Below, in pieces: positions 36,252-49,400 of a stretch of DNA of 64,000 bases (position 1 is its first letter; every line of letters starts with the position of its first letter). Below the pieces are notes generated by a model. It did no database searches, was not told the DNA's origin, and worked only from the letters and a program-made list of their open reading frames with translations. Made by a program: the position numbers and the translations under genes. This stretch comes from Arthrobacter silviterrae (lineage in GTDB: Bacteria; Actinomycetota; Actinomycetes; Actinomycetales; Micrococcaceae). The DNA is taken from the NCBI RefSeq assembly GCF_011045165.1, contig NZ_JAAKZI010000016.1, positions 1-64,000 of the forward strand. The letters run 5' to 3'.

Positions 36252-37676
36252 TCAGACATTGTCCAAGGCCTCTGACGGTGTCTTGGCCACTTCCAGCGCT
36301 CCTTTGTCAGACGGAGCCAACCCGCTTGCGATTTCAGGGGTCGAAGCTGGATCTACCTGGCCCGCTATCGGCAATCGCCAGAGCGTTAGCGCCGCAAACA
36401 GCAACACGCCGAGCATGGCAGGGTAACCGCGGTATACAAAAAATGCATGGATTTGGGAGTGGTTGTTTAGCACTTCGAACCAGACTACGACGACTATTGC
36501 GGACAGGGACAGCAGTGGCCAGGCCGCCACCGTGCGCAGCCCATGCCGCCTCCATATCATGAATAGTGCCACCACGATGACAATTCCTGCGGCGATCATC
36601 ACAAAACGCGCAGTGGCGACATGAGTGGTCCAGTAGACCCAATTGGCCCGAGTCGGGGCAAATAAAGCATGGCTTACTCCGGAATGGCTTCCGCCAGTGC
36701 GGAACTCAATATTTCCCACGATAACTTTGTAGGTGGTCCGCACTCCCAGGAACATCGCGGAAAAGATCCAGCGCGAAACCCACGTGCCGGCGAACCCAAT
36801 AATCCACACGGCTGCCGCTGCAACCCCGGCGATCAGAGTGGGCCGCAAAGCCCTCCTTCGGGCGAAGGTGATACCAGCCGCCACCACAGTGCAAAACGCC
36901 CACGGAATCGCTGGGGTGGTCAGGAGGTCCACATAGCAGAATAACGCTGCTGAAAGGCCCACAGCGAAAATGCCCCATTTGGGAGATTTGGATGCGCCCC
37001 ACGCAGTTAGTGCCACGCCGAAAAACATGACTGATATTGAAAAGGCCTGGCTGAATGAGGTGGACGGAGTGGACATCAGATTGGTGGCCAGCCCCAGTGG
37101 CAACAACAGACCCGCTGCAGGCCACATGCCTGTTCGCCGGCCCAAAACGACAACAGCCAAAATGGCGCTGAACAACAGCATCGCCCCGGCCACGATCCGC
37201 ATGCCCGTCAGTCCAAAGAGGGCGATGACGGGCCGTGTCACGACCGTATAGCCTGCCCAATATTTGGAGTAGCTGGACACCATCCCCGCCGGCATCGGCT
37301 TCCCTGAAGCTGTCTCAAGTAAGGGCTTTGCCCCGCCGGTGCAACTACCGAGTCGAGGCATGTACGCCGCCCTGACAAATACATTCTCACCCGGATGTCC
37401 CAAGCCTGTGGCGGCTACGATGCACTCCGTGAATGTGTCAGAAGTGCCACCCATACGGTCTATCATCCCGTCCGGGCCATAGGTCCCGGCCTTGATTGCC
37501 ACGCCCAGATTGTGGGTTATGGCTTGGTCAGGGACGGTTTCGCTGGCGACGAGCAGACCAAAAAAGACGAACTGCACGACAGCAGCAACTATAAGGAATC
37601 CGCCGGTCCTACGCAGAAAAGTTTTCACTGCCATCCGTTTCCCAGTTGCTTCACCTGTCGGTTGCGCCTGTGTCAT
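36252..37676 (-). CDS. polytopic membrane protein of glycan operon, unassigned
   Basis: 474 residues, about ten membrane helices; an extracytoplasmic loop after the first helix contains Cys pairs (TFTECIVAA, GSCTGGAK). Not confidently assigned. Size, topology and place inside a polysaccharide operon fit a GT-C transferase or a Wzy-like polymerase; the operon otherwise lacks one. The ATG overlaps the preceding stop (ATGA). Confidence 0.75.
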   Translation of the reverse strand: MTQAQPTGEATGKRMAVKTFLRRTGGFLIVAAVVQFVFFGLLVASETVPDQAITHNLGVAIKAGTYGPDGMIDRMGGTSDTFTECIVAATGLGHPGENVFVRAAYMPRLGSCTGGAKPLLETASGKPMPAGMVSSYSKYWAGYTVVTRPVIALFGLTGMRIVAGAMLLFSAILAVVVLGRRTGMWPAAGLLLPLGLATNLMSTPSTSFSQAFSISVMFFGVALTAWGASKSPKWGIFAVGLSAALFCYVDLLTTPAIPWAFCTVVAAGITFARRRALRPTLIAGVAAAAVWIIGFAGTWVSRWIFSAMFLGVRTTYKVIVGNIEFRTGGSHSGVSHALFAPTRANWVYWTTHVATARFVMIAAGIVIVVALFMIWRRHGLRTVAAWPLLSLSAIVVVVWFEVLNNHSQIHAFFVYRGYPAMLGVLLFAALTLWRLPIAGQVDPASTPEIASGLAPSDKGALEVAKTPSEALDNV

Positions 37677-38602
37677 GATTTATCACCGACAGCAGGAAAT
37701 GCCAGGTATGCGGTCCTAATATTTTCTTGGCGAACCTTGCGAAGCCCGTCGAGAATAATGCCGATCAACAGCGTCAGAACTGACAAAAGTATGATTGACG
37801 AGGCCAAGAACGCTGTTGGAAACCGTGCCACCAATCCTGTCTCGAGGAAGTCAATAATGACTGGAATTCCCAGCCCGACCCCCAGCAGGAACAGGACAAC
37901 CGAAAGCAGGCCATTCACCAACATGGGCCGCTCCTGTTGAAGCAGCCGCCCGATCATCCCCAGGATCTTGAATCCGTCGTGGTAGGTCCGGAGTTTGCTT
38001 TCGGTCCCTTCAGCCCTATCCTTGAATGCCACCGACACCTCAGTCTGGGGCATCCGGGCATTGATGGCGTGCACCGTCATCTCCGTCTCGATTTCAAAGG
38101 CTCGGGACACCGCGGGGAATGACTTGACGAATCGTCGGGAAAAGACCCTATACCCGCTGAGCATATCGGTGGCCGGATAGCCGAATATTTTACTCACCAC
38201 AGTGTTGAAGGCCTTGTTGCCCAACTCGTGGCCCGCTCTGTAGGCAGTGGCGGTCTGTTGGGTTCGAACACCCGTCACCTGGTCGTAGGGCCCTTCAAGC
38301 AGCGCTTCGATCAATAGGGGGGCCGATGAGGCGTCGTAAGTGTCGTCACCGTCAATCAGGACATAAACATCGGCATCGAGATCTGCCATGGCCCGGCGAA
38401 CGACGTTTCCCTTGCCCTTGAGCAGTTCGTAACGGACATGGGCGCCAGCTTCACGTGCAGCCAAGTCAGTACCATCGGTGCTGGCATTGTCATAGACATA
38501 GATTTCCATGTCGGGGACGGCACTAGCCAAGTCAGCCACAACCTTGGCAACGGCTCCAGATTCATTGTGACATGGCACAATCGCGACTTTTCTCAAATTC
38601 AC
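37673..38602 (-). CDS. GT2 glycosyltransferase with C-terminal membrane helices
   Basis: 309 residues. GT-A domain with VAIVPCHNESGAVAKVV, DNASTDGT and DGDDTYD (metal site); two hydrophobic segments near the C-terminus (about 230-285). This is the GtrB/DPM-like plan for polyprenyl-phosphate hexose synthesis. GTG 38602 overlaps the dehydrogenase stop (GTGA); the longer ORF start is inside that gene and rejected. Confidence 0.88.
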   Translation of the reverse strand: MNLRKVAIVPCHNESGAVAKVVADLASAVPDMEIYVYDNASTDGTDLAAREAGAHVRYELLKGKGNVVRRAMADLDADVYVLIDGDDTYDASSAPLLIEALLEGPYDQVTGVRTQQTATAYRAGHELGNKAFNTVVSKIFGYPATDMLSGYRVFSRRFVKSFPAVSRAFEIETEMTVHAINARMPQTEVSVAFKDRAEGTESKLRTYHDGFKILGMIGRLLQQERPMLVNGLLSVVLFLLGVGLGIPVIIDFLETGLVARFPTAFLASSIILLSVLTLLIGIILDGLRKVRQENIRTAYLAFPAVGDKS

Positions 38603-39897
38603 TGCGACTGGGCCTTGCCGATAACGCGGTAGGTGACGCCGGGCCACTTGTCCGCCGAGCTGATGCGCCGGCCGTCGATGAAGGCCTTGACCCCGGGCAA
38701 GTCGGCGGGCGAAAGTTGCCGATATTCGGCGTGGTCGGCCTGCACCACGGCCGCGTCGACTGCTTCGCCGAGGTGGTAGGCAACAAAGCCAAGCTTTTCC
38801 AGCTCCGCATCTGTATACATGGGGTCGTGGACAAGGGCTGTGCCGCCCCGGCGGTTGATGGCTTCCACTGCGTCAAACACGCCGGAGAACGCGGTTTCCT
38901 TTACTCCGCCGCGGTACGCCGCACCTAGGACGACGACGCGTGCCCCCGTGAGGTCGCCAAAGGCACCTTCCAGCAGGCCGATGGTGTAGTCCGGCATGTC
39001 GGCGTTGGCCGCACGGGCGGCGCGGACCACTGTGGCTTCCGGGTCGTTCCATAGGTACAGGCGTGGGTAGACGGGGATGCAGTGCCCGCCCACAGCGATG
39101 CCGGGCTGATGGATATGGCTGAACGGCTGCGAATTCGATGCGTCGATAACCTGGTAGATGTCAATACCCGTCTTGGCGGCAAAACGGGCGAACTGGTTGG
39201 CCAGGCCAATGTTGACGTCCCTGTAGGTCGTTTCCGCCAGCTTGGCGAGCTCGGAAGCCTCGGCCGAGCCCAGGTCCCACACTCCGTTGGCGCGTTTGAG
39301 GTCAGGACGGGCATCAAAGTCGAGCACGGCCTCGTAGAACTCGACTGCCTTTGCGGCGCCAGCTTCGGACAAGCCACCAACAAGCTTGGGGTACTTGCGC
39401 AGGTCCTCGAAAACCCGGCCGGTCAACACCCGCTCCGGAGAGAACACCAGATGGAAGTCTTTGCCTTCGACCATGCCTGATGCTTCTTCAAGGGCCGGCT
39501 TCCAGCGGGTTCGGGTGGTCCCTACCGGAAGCGTTGTCTCATAGGACACCAGTGTGCCGGGGGTCAGGTGCTTGCCGAGTTCGGCAGTGGCTGCGTCCAT
39601 CCAGCCAAAGTCAGGCTTGGCGTCGGAGTCTACAAACAAGGGCACCACGAGGACCACGGCATCGGCGCCGGGAACGGCATCGGCATAATCCGTTGTGGCA
39701 CGCAACTTGCCAGCTGGCACGAGTTCGGAAAGCTTGTCCTGCAAGTGCGCCTCGCCCGGAAACGGCTCCCTAGCGGCATTGACGAGGTCTACCAAAGACT
39801 GATTGACATCCACGCCCACCACATCGTGGCCCTTGGAAGCGAACTGGACAGCCAGTGGCAGGCCGATCTTACCGAGTGCAATGACAGCAATCTTCAC
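38599..39897 (-). CDS. UDP-N-acetylhexosamine 6-dehydrogenase (WbpA/WecC type)
   Basis: 432 residues, NAD-dependent nucleotide-sugar dehydrogenase. Nucleotide binding IALGKIGLPLA at the start; catalytic Cys273 in GGHCIPVYP; TYRDVNIGLANQFA in the central helix. It oxidises C6 of UDP-GlcNAc (WbpA) or UDP-ManNAc (WecC). With the three following enzymes and the epimerase it forms a UDP-ManNAc3NAcA-type pathway. GTG 39897 with AAGG at 10 nt. First large gene of the operon. Confidence 0.92.
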   Translation of the reverse strand: MKIAVIALGKIGLPLAVQFASKGHDVVGVDVNQSLVDLVNAAREPFPGEAHLQDKLSELVPAGKLRATTDYADAVPGADAVVLVVPLFVDSDAKPDFGWMDAATAELGKHLTPGTLVSYETTLPVGTTRTRWKPALEEASGMVEGKDFHLVFSPERVLTGRVFEDLRKYPKLVGGLSEAGAAKAVEFYEAVLDFDARPDLKRANGVWDLGSAEASELAKLAETTYRDVNIGLANQFARFAAKTGIDIYQVIDASNSQPFSHIHQPGIAVGGHCIPVYPRLYLWNDPEATVVRAARAANADMPDYTIGLLEGAFGDLTGARVVVLGAAYRGGVKETAFSGVFDAVEAINRRGGTALVHDPMYTDAELEKLGFVAYHLGEAVDAAVVQADHAEYRQLSPADLPGVKAFIDGRRISSADKWPGVTYRVIGKAQSQ

Positions 39898-39900
39898 GTT

Positions 39901-40038
39901 TTACTTGCCTTTTCTTGTCGGGCTTGGCGGCTTGCGCCCGTGCGGACGTGGCCCTCGCATTGTTACTAGACTATCCAGCTTTTTGTCAGTCGTGCGCACC
40001 TTGAGAGCCATGCCACGCCCGTTGATGAGTTGTTTCAT
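39901..40038 (-). CDS. small basic ORF before the sugar dehydrogenase, doubtful
   Basis: 45 codons, very basic, ending 3 nt before the dehydrogenase start. It begins MKQLINGRGMALKVRT. No ribosome-binding site is visible and I recognise no family. It could be a real leader peptide, or the remaining start of a gene otherwise lost from the decayed DNA upstream. Confidence 0.25.
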   Translation of the reverse strand: MKQLINGRGMALKVRTTDKKLDSLVTMRGPRPHGRKPPSPTRKGK

Positions 40039-40564
40039 ATTCACGGTCTTACAGCCACCGCTGGTTGACGCGCGTCGAATGCCCTGAAAACTCGGCCTTG
40101 AGATGGTCCGCGTCAAAATAGAAAGTGACCGTGGCCATCAGGGCATGACACCATTCCTCATCACCAAAGTGACAAGTTAGATCAATTAATTTTACCCGAG
40201 ACGGCTTCATGAGCCACACCGCGCCGCCAACGGGTCCCCTGGCAGGGCGTCTGCCCTGGAACCCGCGCGGTTAATTGGCTGTGCCGAATGGCCTTTCACA
40301 CAATGTGGATTACGGACATGGCCGCTGAGCAGAAGAGCCGCCCTGACGTAGTCATCGATGTCGGCAGCGGAACAGCGACCCTAAAAATATCGGCAGCCCG
40401 GTGCTGTACGCCTCTCCTGCCTGTATCCCGACCCATCGTCCACCTCTGCCGTGCACGACGAAATCCTTGCGGGATCCCCGTTGACGCGATCTTCCACGAA
40501 CGCCCTGGTGAGCCAGACCGAGCCCAGGCGTTCAGCGTGTCAAGGCTGCCTTCTGACTGCGAAC
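40039..40564. other. unassigned, probably decayed intergenic DNA
   Basis: About 530 bp with short open frames on both strands (for example 40288-40617 plus, 40296-40568 minus), none with a ribosome-binding site or recognisable motif. Base composition is less GC-rich than the neighbours in 40.0-40.2 kb. It adjoins a clear pseudogene and is probably debris of the same event. Confidence 0.5.
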
Positions 40565-41325
40565 TCACAGGACGAACTCGCCTTGCAATGGCACCTCAAG
40601 TGCATTTACGAATGTAGTGGTCAAATGATTGTCACGATAAACAAGCACATTGCCCACTGCCGGTCCGCTTTTGGGCACGGCAGAAATAGGAATCGAGGTC
40701 CACTACGTTTGTGTCTGAGATCCGCACAGCCGCCAAGACCAGGGGATCCGCGGTGTTCTCGAGGCCACCTTGACCTACCTGGCACAGCGGTGACGATGCG
40801 CCATTCGATCGAACACAATCTGGAACGGAAAGTGCTGCAAAAGGCACGTCTCTGATGACGGTGACCTTAACGCCGGCCTCGTGCAGCGACTCAATCATTT
40901 TCACGTATCCGTTGACCAGGTCCGACTCTTGGATCCAAGGGTCAGTAGAGTTCCTGTTCAAATCCGAATGGTGACATGGCTGCATGACCACCAATTAGGG
41001 CTCCAGGGCAATAATCTTCCTAAGCGTGCGGGTATTCTGGTCCGTACATTTGAACAGAGGACCGTTGGCTGTGACCGGCGGCGCCGCTGGGACGGACATC
41101 CTTTACGGACCATGGCCCTTGCTTCCCAGCCGCGGCGCAACCCGATGGCTGCCGGCGGATCGCTGTACTGTCCTGCATGCGAGGCTCCCACCAGCACAAC
41201 TGGTCCTGCTGGTCAGGGGAATGTATTTGGTGGCGACGGCAGGATCAGCCACTGATATGCATGCCAGCAGGAACTACCGCCTGTGATACCGGGTTGGAGG
41301 ACAAGGACGCCAGCCCAAAAGTGAG
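40565..41325 (-). pseudogene. remnant of SGNH-domain acyltransferase, frameshifted
   Basis: Read with frame changes, the minus strand restores the C-terminal half of an OafA-like protein. First LTFGLASLSSNPVSQAVV and ADPAVATKYIPLT; then VVLVGASHAGQ followed by RGWEARAMVRKGCP; then, after a frameshift near 41090, PVTANGPLFKC and TRTLRKIIALEP, a TAA, LVVMQPCHHSDLNR and VTVIRDVPF; then, after another shift near 40655, PAVGNVLVYRDNHLTTTF and a stop at 40565. The catalytic GDSH is GASH. The eight-helix N-terminal half is missing. The intact gene at 18.3-20.5 kb has the same order of elements. Confidence 0.8.
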
Positions 41326-41364
41326 GTAAATCCCCACCGGCTCTCACCAGCGGCAGGCTGCCTG

Positions 41365-42093
41365 TTACGCGCCGCGCAATTTTGCAACGGCCTCATGAAT
41401 TCCACCGTCAAAGGTCACTTCGCCATGGTCAAGCACCACTCCGCGCTCGCAAATACGTGCGACCAGATCCAAGTCATGGCTGACGACTACGAGCGTCCGT
41501 CCCTCAGCGGCCAGCTCCTGGATCTTGGCGATGCACTTTTTCTGAAATGGCTCGTCCCCAACAGCAAGGATCTCATCGACAAGAAATACCTCGGGGTTCG
41601 TGTGCACGGCCACAGAGAAAGCCAGGCGCAAGTACATGCCGGAAGAATAGAACTTCACCTCGGTGTCAATGAACTGGCCAATCTCCGCAAATTCGATGAT
41701 CGATTCAAAACGTTCGTCGATCTGTGCTTCCGTCATCCCGAGGATGGCTCCGTTGAGGTAGACGTTGTCCCGGCCGGAAAGGTCGTGGTGGAATCCAGCT
41801 CCAACCTCGATCAGGCCCGCCACCTTTCCGCGTGTGCGAACGCTGCCGGTGTCTGGAATCATGACACCTGAAATGTGCTTGAGGAGGGTGGACTTGCCGG
41901 ACCCGTTGAACCCTAAAAGGGCTACGGTTTCACCTTGCTCCACCATCAAGTCCACGTCCTTGAGGGCGTGGAATTTCTCCGACAAGTCGCCCTTGCGTCC
42001 CTTAATGAGCCAGATAAAGGCTTCCTTGAGGGAGCGTGTGTGACGCAGCACAAATTGCTTGCTAATGCCTTGAACTTCAATAGCGGTAGTCAT
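41365..42093 (-). CDS. polysaccharide ABC exporter ATPase (Wzt/TagH/RfbE-like)
   Basis: 242 residues. Walker A GFNGSGKST (61-69), the YSSGMYLRLAFS signature typical of polysaccharide exporters, and Walker B EVFLVDEILAVGD. It lacks the C-terminal carbohydrate-binding domain found in many Wzt proteins. It powers export of a lipid-linked glycan with the permease encoded just upstream. ATG 42093 follows AGGAGC at about 7 nt. The gene is the last of the glf module. Confidence 0.93.
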   Translation of the reverse strand: MTTAIEVQGISKQFVLRHTRSLKEAFIWLIKGRKGDLSEKFHALKDVDLMVEQGETVALLGFNGSGKSTLLKHISGVMIPDTGSVRTRGKVAGLIEVGAGFHHDLSGRDNVYLNGAILGMTEAQIDERFESIIEFAEIGQFIDTEVKFYSSGMYLRLAFSVAVHTNPEVFLVDEILAVGDEPFQKKCIAKIQELAAEGRTLVVVSHDLDLVARICERGVVLDHGEVTFDGGIHEAVAKLRGA

Positions 42094-42094
42094 C

Positions 42095-42977
42095 TTAGAG
42101 CTCCTGCGCAAAACGGCCCTCAAGGCGTCGGAAAGTCAGTTGGCCCCAGAGCAGAACAGCAGCGGAAACAACCAAGCCAACGGGGATCCACAGGGACAAA
42201 AGGTGGGGCGGGATGCCCGCGGATCCGTCCGTCGTCGGAAGCCAAAACGCATAATGGAAGGTCTCCACGGCGATGGTGATGGGATTGACCTGGTAGATCG
42301 AATACCACATTTCGCCCAGCTTGTGCTGAACCATCGTCCAGGAATACATAACCGGTGACGCCCACGTTGCGATCATGAGGAGCATGTCCACAAAGTTCTC
42401 TGAGTCCCTGAAGTACACATTTGCCGCACCGAAGAGCAGGCCAAGGCCCGTCGACAACAGTGCCACAATAACAAATCCCGCCACGGCAGCGAGAAGTTGG
42501 AGCAGCGACGGGTGCCAGCCTGAAAAGAGGCACGCAACGACCAGGATCAACAGCTGTGGAAAGAAATGGACCGCGGACACCCATACCGAGGCAACGGGGA
42601 ACAGCTGCCGGGGAAGGTATATCTTTTTTATCAGCCCGCCATTGCCCACGATGGACCGCGATGCGTTCCCCAAGGCTTCGGTAAAGAAGTTGATCAGGAT
42701 GATGCCGGAGAACAAGTAAATCGCGTAGTTGGCCAGTCCCCCCTTGTTGGTGGAACTTTGCTCCATTCCCAAAAACACGCCAAGGGCCAGGTAAAACACC
42801 ACAAACTGCACGCCGGGCTTTACATAAGACCAAATAATGCCAAGCACGGAACCGCGGTAACGCACCTTCAATTCCTTGCGTACCAGCAGTTTAAGCAAAA
42901 AGCGCTCTCGATAGACGTCTGCCAGTCCGCCGCTGGTGCCCGGACGTACCAGGTCGTCCTTCGTCGATTCCAAGAGT

Positions 42978-42988
<11 letters not shown>
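42095..42988 (-). CDS. polysaccharide ABC exporter permease (Wzm/TagG-like)
   Basis: 297 residues, ABC-2 type permease with six membrane helices; LLKLLVRKELKVRYRGSVLG before helix 1 and LFGAANVYFRDSENFV are family marks. It forms the channel with the Wzt ATPase (1-nt gap). The start is uncertain: GTG 42988 overlaps the end of the GlfT2-like gene by 11 nt; ATG 43030 would lie deeper inside it. Confidence 0.9.
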
Positions 42989-46222
<3,234 letters not shown>

Positions 46223-46393
46223 CTAGGTTACCCGACCGTTACCCAATCATTGCTTGCGGGTAGCTATGACCCGGGGCACTTCACAGGCTGATTGCCATGC
46301 CCGCAGACCGGTGGTTGCACTGGCCGGAGTGCCATTTGTCCCTCCACAGCCCCTGCCGGGCGGCTGCTTGTTGACAATGCACGACGCCGGCGC

Positions 46394-46421
46394 TTGCGGA
46401 CACTTCCGTCCCGCCTAGGCT
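46394..46421 (+). promoter_or_regulatory. possible promoter of the FHA-FtsK gene
   Basis: TTGCGG (46394-46399), a 16-bp spacer and TAGGCT (46416-46421) in the 316-bp divergent gap to glf. The implied leader is about 60 nt with a strong ribosome-binding site, AGGAGGT (46473-46479), 8 nt before the ATG. Nothing else recognisable was seen in this gap. Confidence 0.35.
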
Positions 46422-46487
46422 GAAAATCCAGCAGGCCGGTCCCCGGCCGCGCATTGGCAGCGGTGCACACACAGGAGGTGGTGGGAA

Positions 46488-49400
46488 ATGCAGTTGGAGG
46501 TCACCGCTGTGGCTGGACCGGGGATGGCGCCATTTCCGGCGGTGGAGCTGAGCCTGTCTGTCCCTGAGGATGCACCATGGCGCCCGCCTCCGGGCCCTGG
46601 GGGCGGGCAGGCTGAGGCCACGGACTCCGTTGGGCAGGCCGAGATGGGCTGCACGCAGCCTGGCAGCACGCAGCCTGGCAGCGGGGCCTGGGAGGCTCTG
46701 GCCGCGCGTTGGCCCGGTGCCGGCTTCTCCGTGGCCGGGCGCTCCGTGGCCGCCCTGCGGCCGGGGCACCCTCCGCTGGTGGACGGCGCCGTCGTGGTGG
46801 TTCATCCGGGACGCCTGAAACCAGAAGCTTTCTCGCACGGCGGGATGGGGCGTGCATCGGGTGTACGTCCCCATGCCCTGGGCGCGCCGGCACTACTGGC
46901 CGTCCGGTCAGGGCCGGCGGCCGGAGCACTGTTCCCGCTGCAACGCGGCAGCTACACGCTGGGGCGGGGGCGTTGCAGGATTCCCATTCCTGATCCCACC
47001 CTGTCCCGTTTTCACGGCACCCTGGACGTGGGAGAGTCCGCCATGACATTGACGCCGGCGCATGGCTCCACGGGGTTCAGGGTGGTCCCGGGCTGGGACC
47101 GCCGCCCCACGGCGAGCGCAACGCCGGTCAAGGGAGCCGTGGCCGTGCAAGTGGGGGACTTGGTCAGCTGCGGCATGACCGGTTTCGCCATCCTGTTGGA
47201 CGTTCCCGGGGGCATCCCGCCCGCACCAACGGCAACGCCTGCCACGGCTCGCCCGGAGGCGCGCGGACCCGCCCCGGGAATGCTTGCGCCGGGCACGCCC
47301 CTTGCGGGGGCGCCCGGGGCGGGGGAACATGCCACACCGCCAGCCCAACGGCCGGGGCTGCTGGACCCGGGCGTTTTGCAGCCCCTGTCCCTGGATGCTC
47401 CCGCCGGAATGTCACGCGGACGCTGGGCCATGGTCGCCGCAGGCCTGCTGCCCCTGGTGGTCGGGGTCCTGTTTGCCTGGCTGACCGGCTCGTGGATGTT
47501 TTTGGCCTTTGCGGGCATGGGCGCCGTCACGGTCCTGGTGCCCGTCCTCGGCGGAACCAGGCACCGCCGGGACTTTGCCGCCGCCGTGGCGAATGCCGCC
47601 CGGCGAGACGCCGCCCGCCGGATGGCGGCATTCCCGGGCGCCGACGAATACCTGGCCATGGCACAGGCTTCCACTGCCGGGAACCCCGAAGGCGGATCTT
47701 TTCCAGCGCCGGGTTTTCCCGCAGCCAGGGGCATCGCCATCCGGTTGGGAACGGCCACCCAAGCCGCCAACCTTGTGTTGTTCCCTGCCAGCCCCGGATT
47801 CAATGCGCCCATTGTCAGCGGGCTTCCTGTCGCTGTCCCCCTGCAGGCAGGGGCTACCCACCTCCGTGGCGCTGCCCCTGCGCTGGCACTGCTGCTGAAC
47901 TTCGTCTTGGTGCAGCTGGATTCCGCCGCAGTGCCCGTGGTGTTGCTTGGAGCCCCTGACCGAGTGCCCTTGTGTGCCCGGTTTCTCCGCAACACATTCC
48001 TGGCAACCACCCCTGAATCCGCCATTGAAACTATTCAGGCGTTGTGCCCTCCCGGCATTCCAGCCGAACAGTCGCCGCCCCCTGAACCCACTTCGAATGG
48101 AACCGGAGGCGGGCCGCCGTGCGTCCTGGTGGCGGTCGACATGTCCGTCACTGCCGTGGAAGCCGCATGCCCGGGGCTTCGGATAGTAACGTTCACAGGC
48201 GGGGTTGGGGCCGGCGTTCCCGCCGCGGCCACCCTGCGCGCGCAGGGGAACTGCGTGGCCGGAACGGCGCATGGGGTGGCGTTTGTCCCGGACGGTGTTC
48301 CGGCCCTCCTTTTTGACCGGTACGCCAGGGCCAGGGCCCGCTCCGCAACGGCCGCACCTTCACGGCGGAATTCCCTGGAACCCTGCCAGGTGCCGCCCCT
48401 CTCCAAATGCACGCCGGACGGGGTGGCGCGCCAATGGGCCGCCACGACAAACCGCCCGATAGCCCCGGTTCCCATTGGGCAGTCCCCCTCCGGTCCCGAA
48501 CTCTTTGACTTCACCCGCCACGGCCCGCACCTCTTGGTGGGCGGCACCACCGGCTCGGGAAAATCCGAGTTCCTGCGCACTCTGGTGGGAAGCCTGGCAG
48601 CCACCCATTCGCCAGTCGACCTGCAATTCGTTTTTATCGACTTCAAGGGCGGGGCAGGATTGGGCACCATGCAAAAGCTTCCCCACACGACATCCCTGGT
48701 TACGGACTTGGATGGCCACGGCATTGCACGCACCATCGCATCACTCCGGGCCGAAATCCACAGGAGGGAGTCCATGCTGGGGCGCGCCGAAGCAGCGGAC
48801 AGCGACTCCTACCGCTCCGGCCATGCTGGCCGAAACGCGGGGATGGCCCACTTGATGATTGTCGTGGACGAATTCCGGGTGTTGGTGGACCAGTTTCCAG
48901 AAGCCATGGCGGAGCTGATGCGAATAGCTGCCGTTGGCCGCTCACTGGGCATCCACCTGGTCATGGCCACCCAGCGCCCGCAGGGTGCCATCAGTGCCGA
49001 CATCCGCGCCAACGTCACCAGCTCGGTGTGCCTGCGCGTGCAAAGCACTTTTGATTCCCAGGACGTCATCGGATCGGGATCGGCAGCCTCCATCAGCGTT
49101 GGAACCCCCGGTCGCGCCTACATCAGCCGGGCAGGCGCCCGTCCCACACAGTTCCAGTGCGCCACCCTTCGCCTTCCTGACGAGGAGTCAGCCATCCGCC
49201 CCATGGCCCTCGCAACAGCCGACGCGCTGGCGCAGGGTGCCGGACAGGCCGCCGTCGGGCATGCGGATCGTGGCACTGCTGGCCGTACCCCCGACAGCGA
49301 CATAGCACCGGTGGCAGCGATGCTGACGGAAGCGTGGGAACTGTATCGAGCGGGGCCCGCCGCCGAAGGCAGGCCGGCGGCCGCACCAGCCGTCGTTGCG

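Noticed and set aside
40288-40617. Plus-strand ORF of 109 codons in the 40-kb gap
   Set aside because: No ribosome-binding site or recognisable motif, and it adjoins a clear minus-strand pseudogene; treated as noncoding.
39898-41364. Insertion sequence as cause of the decayed region
   Set aside because: No transposase fragment, terminal inverted repeats or target duplication could be found by eye.
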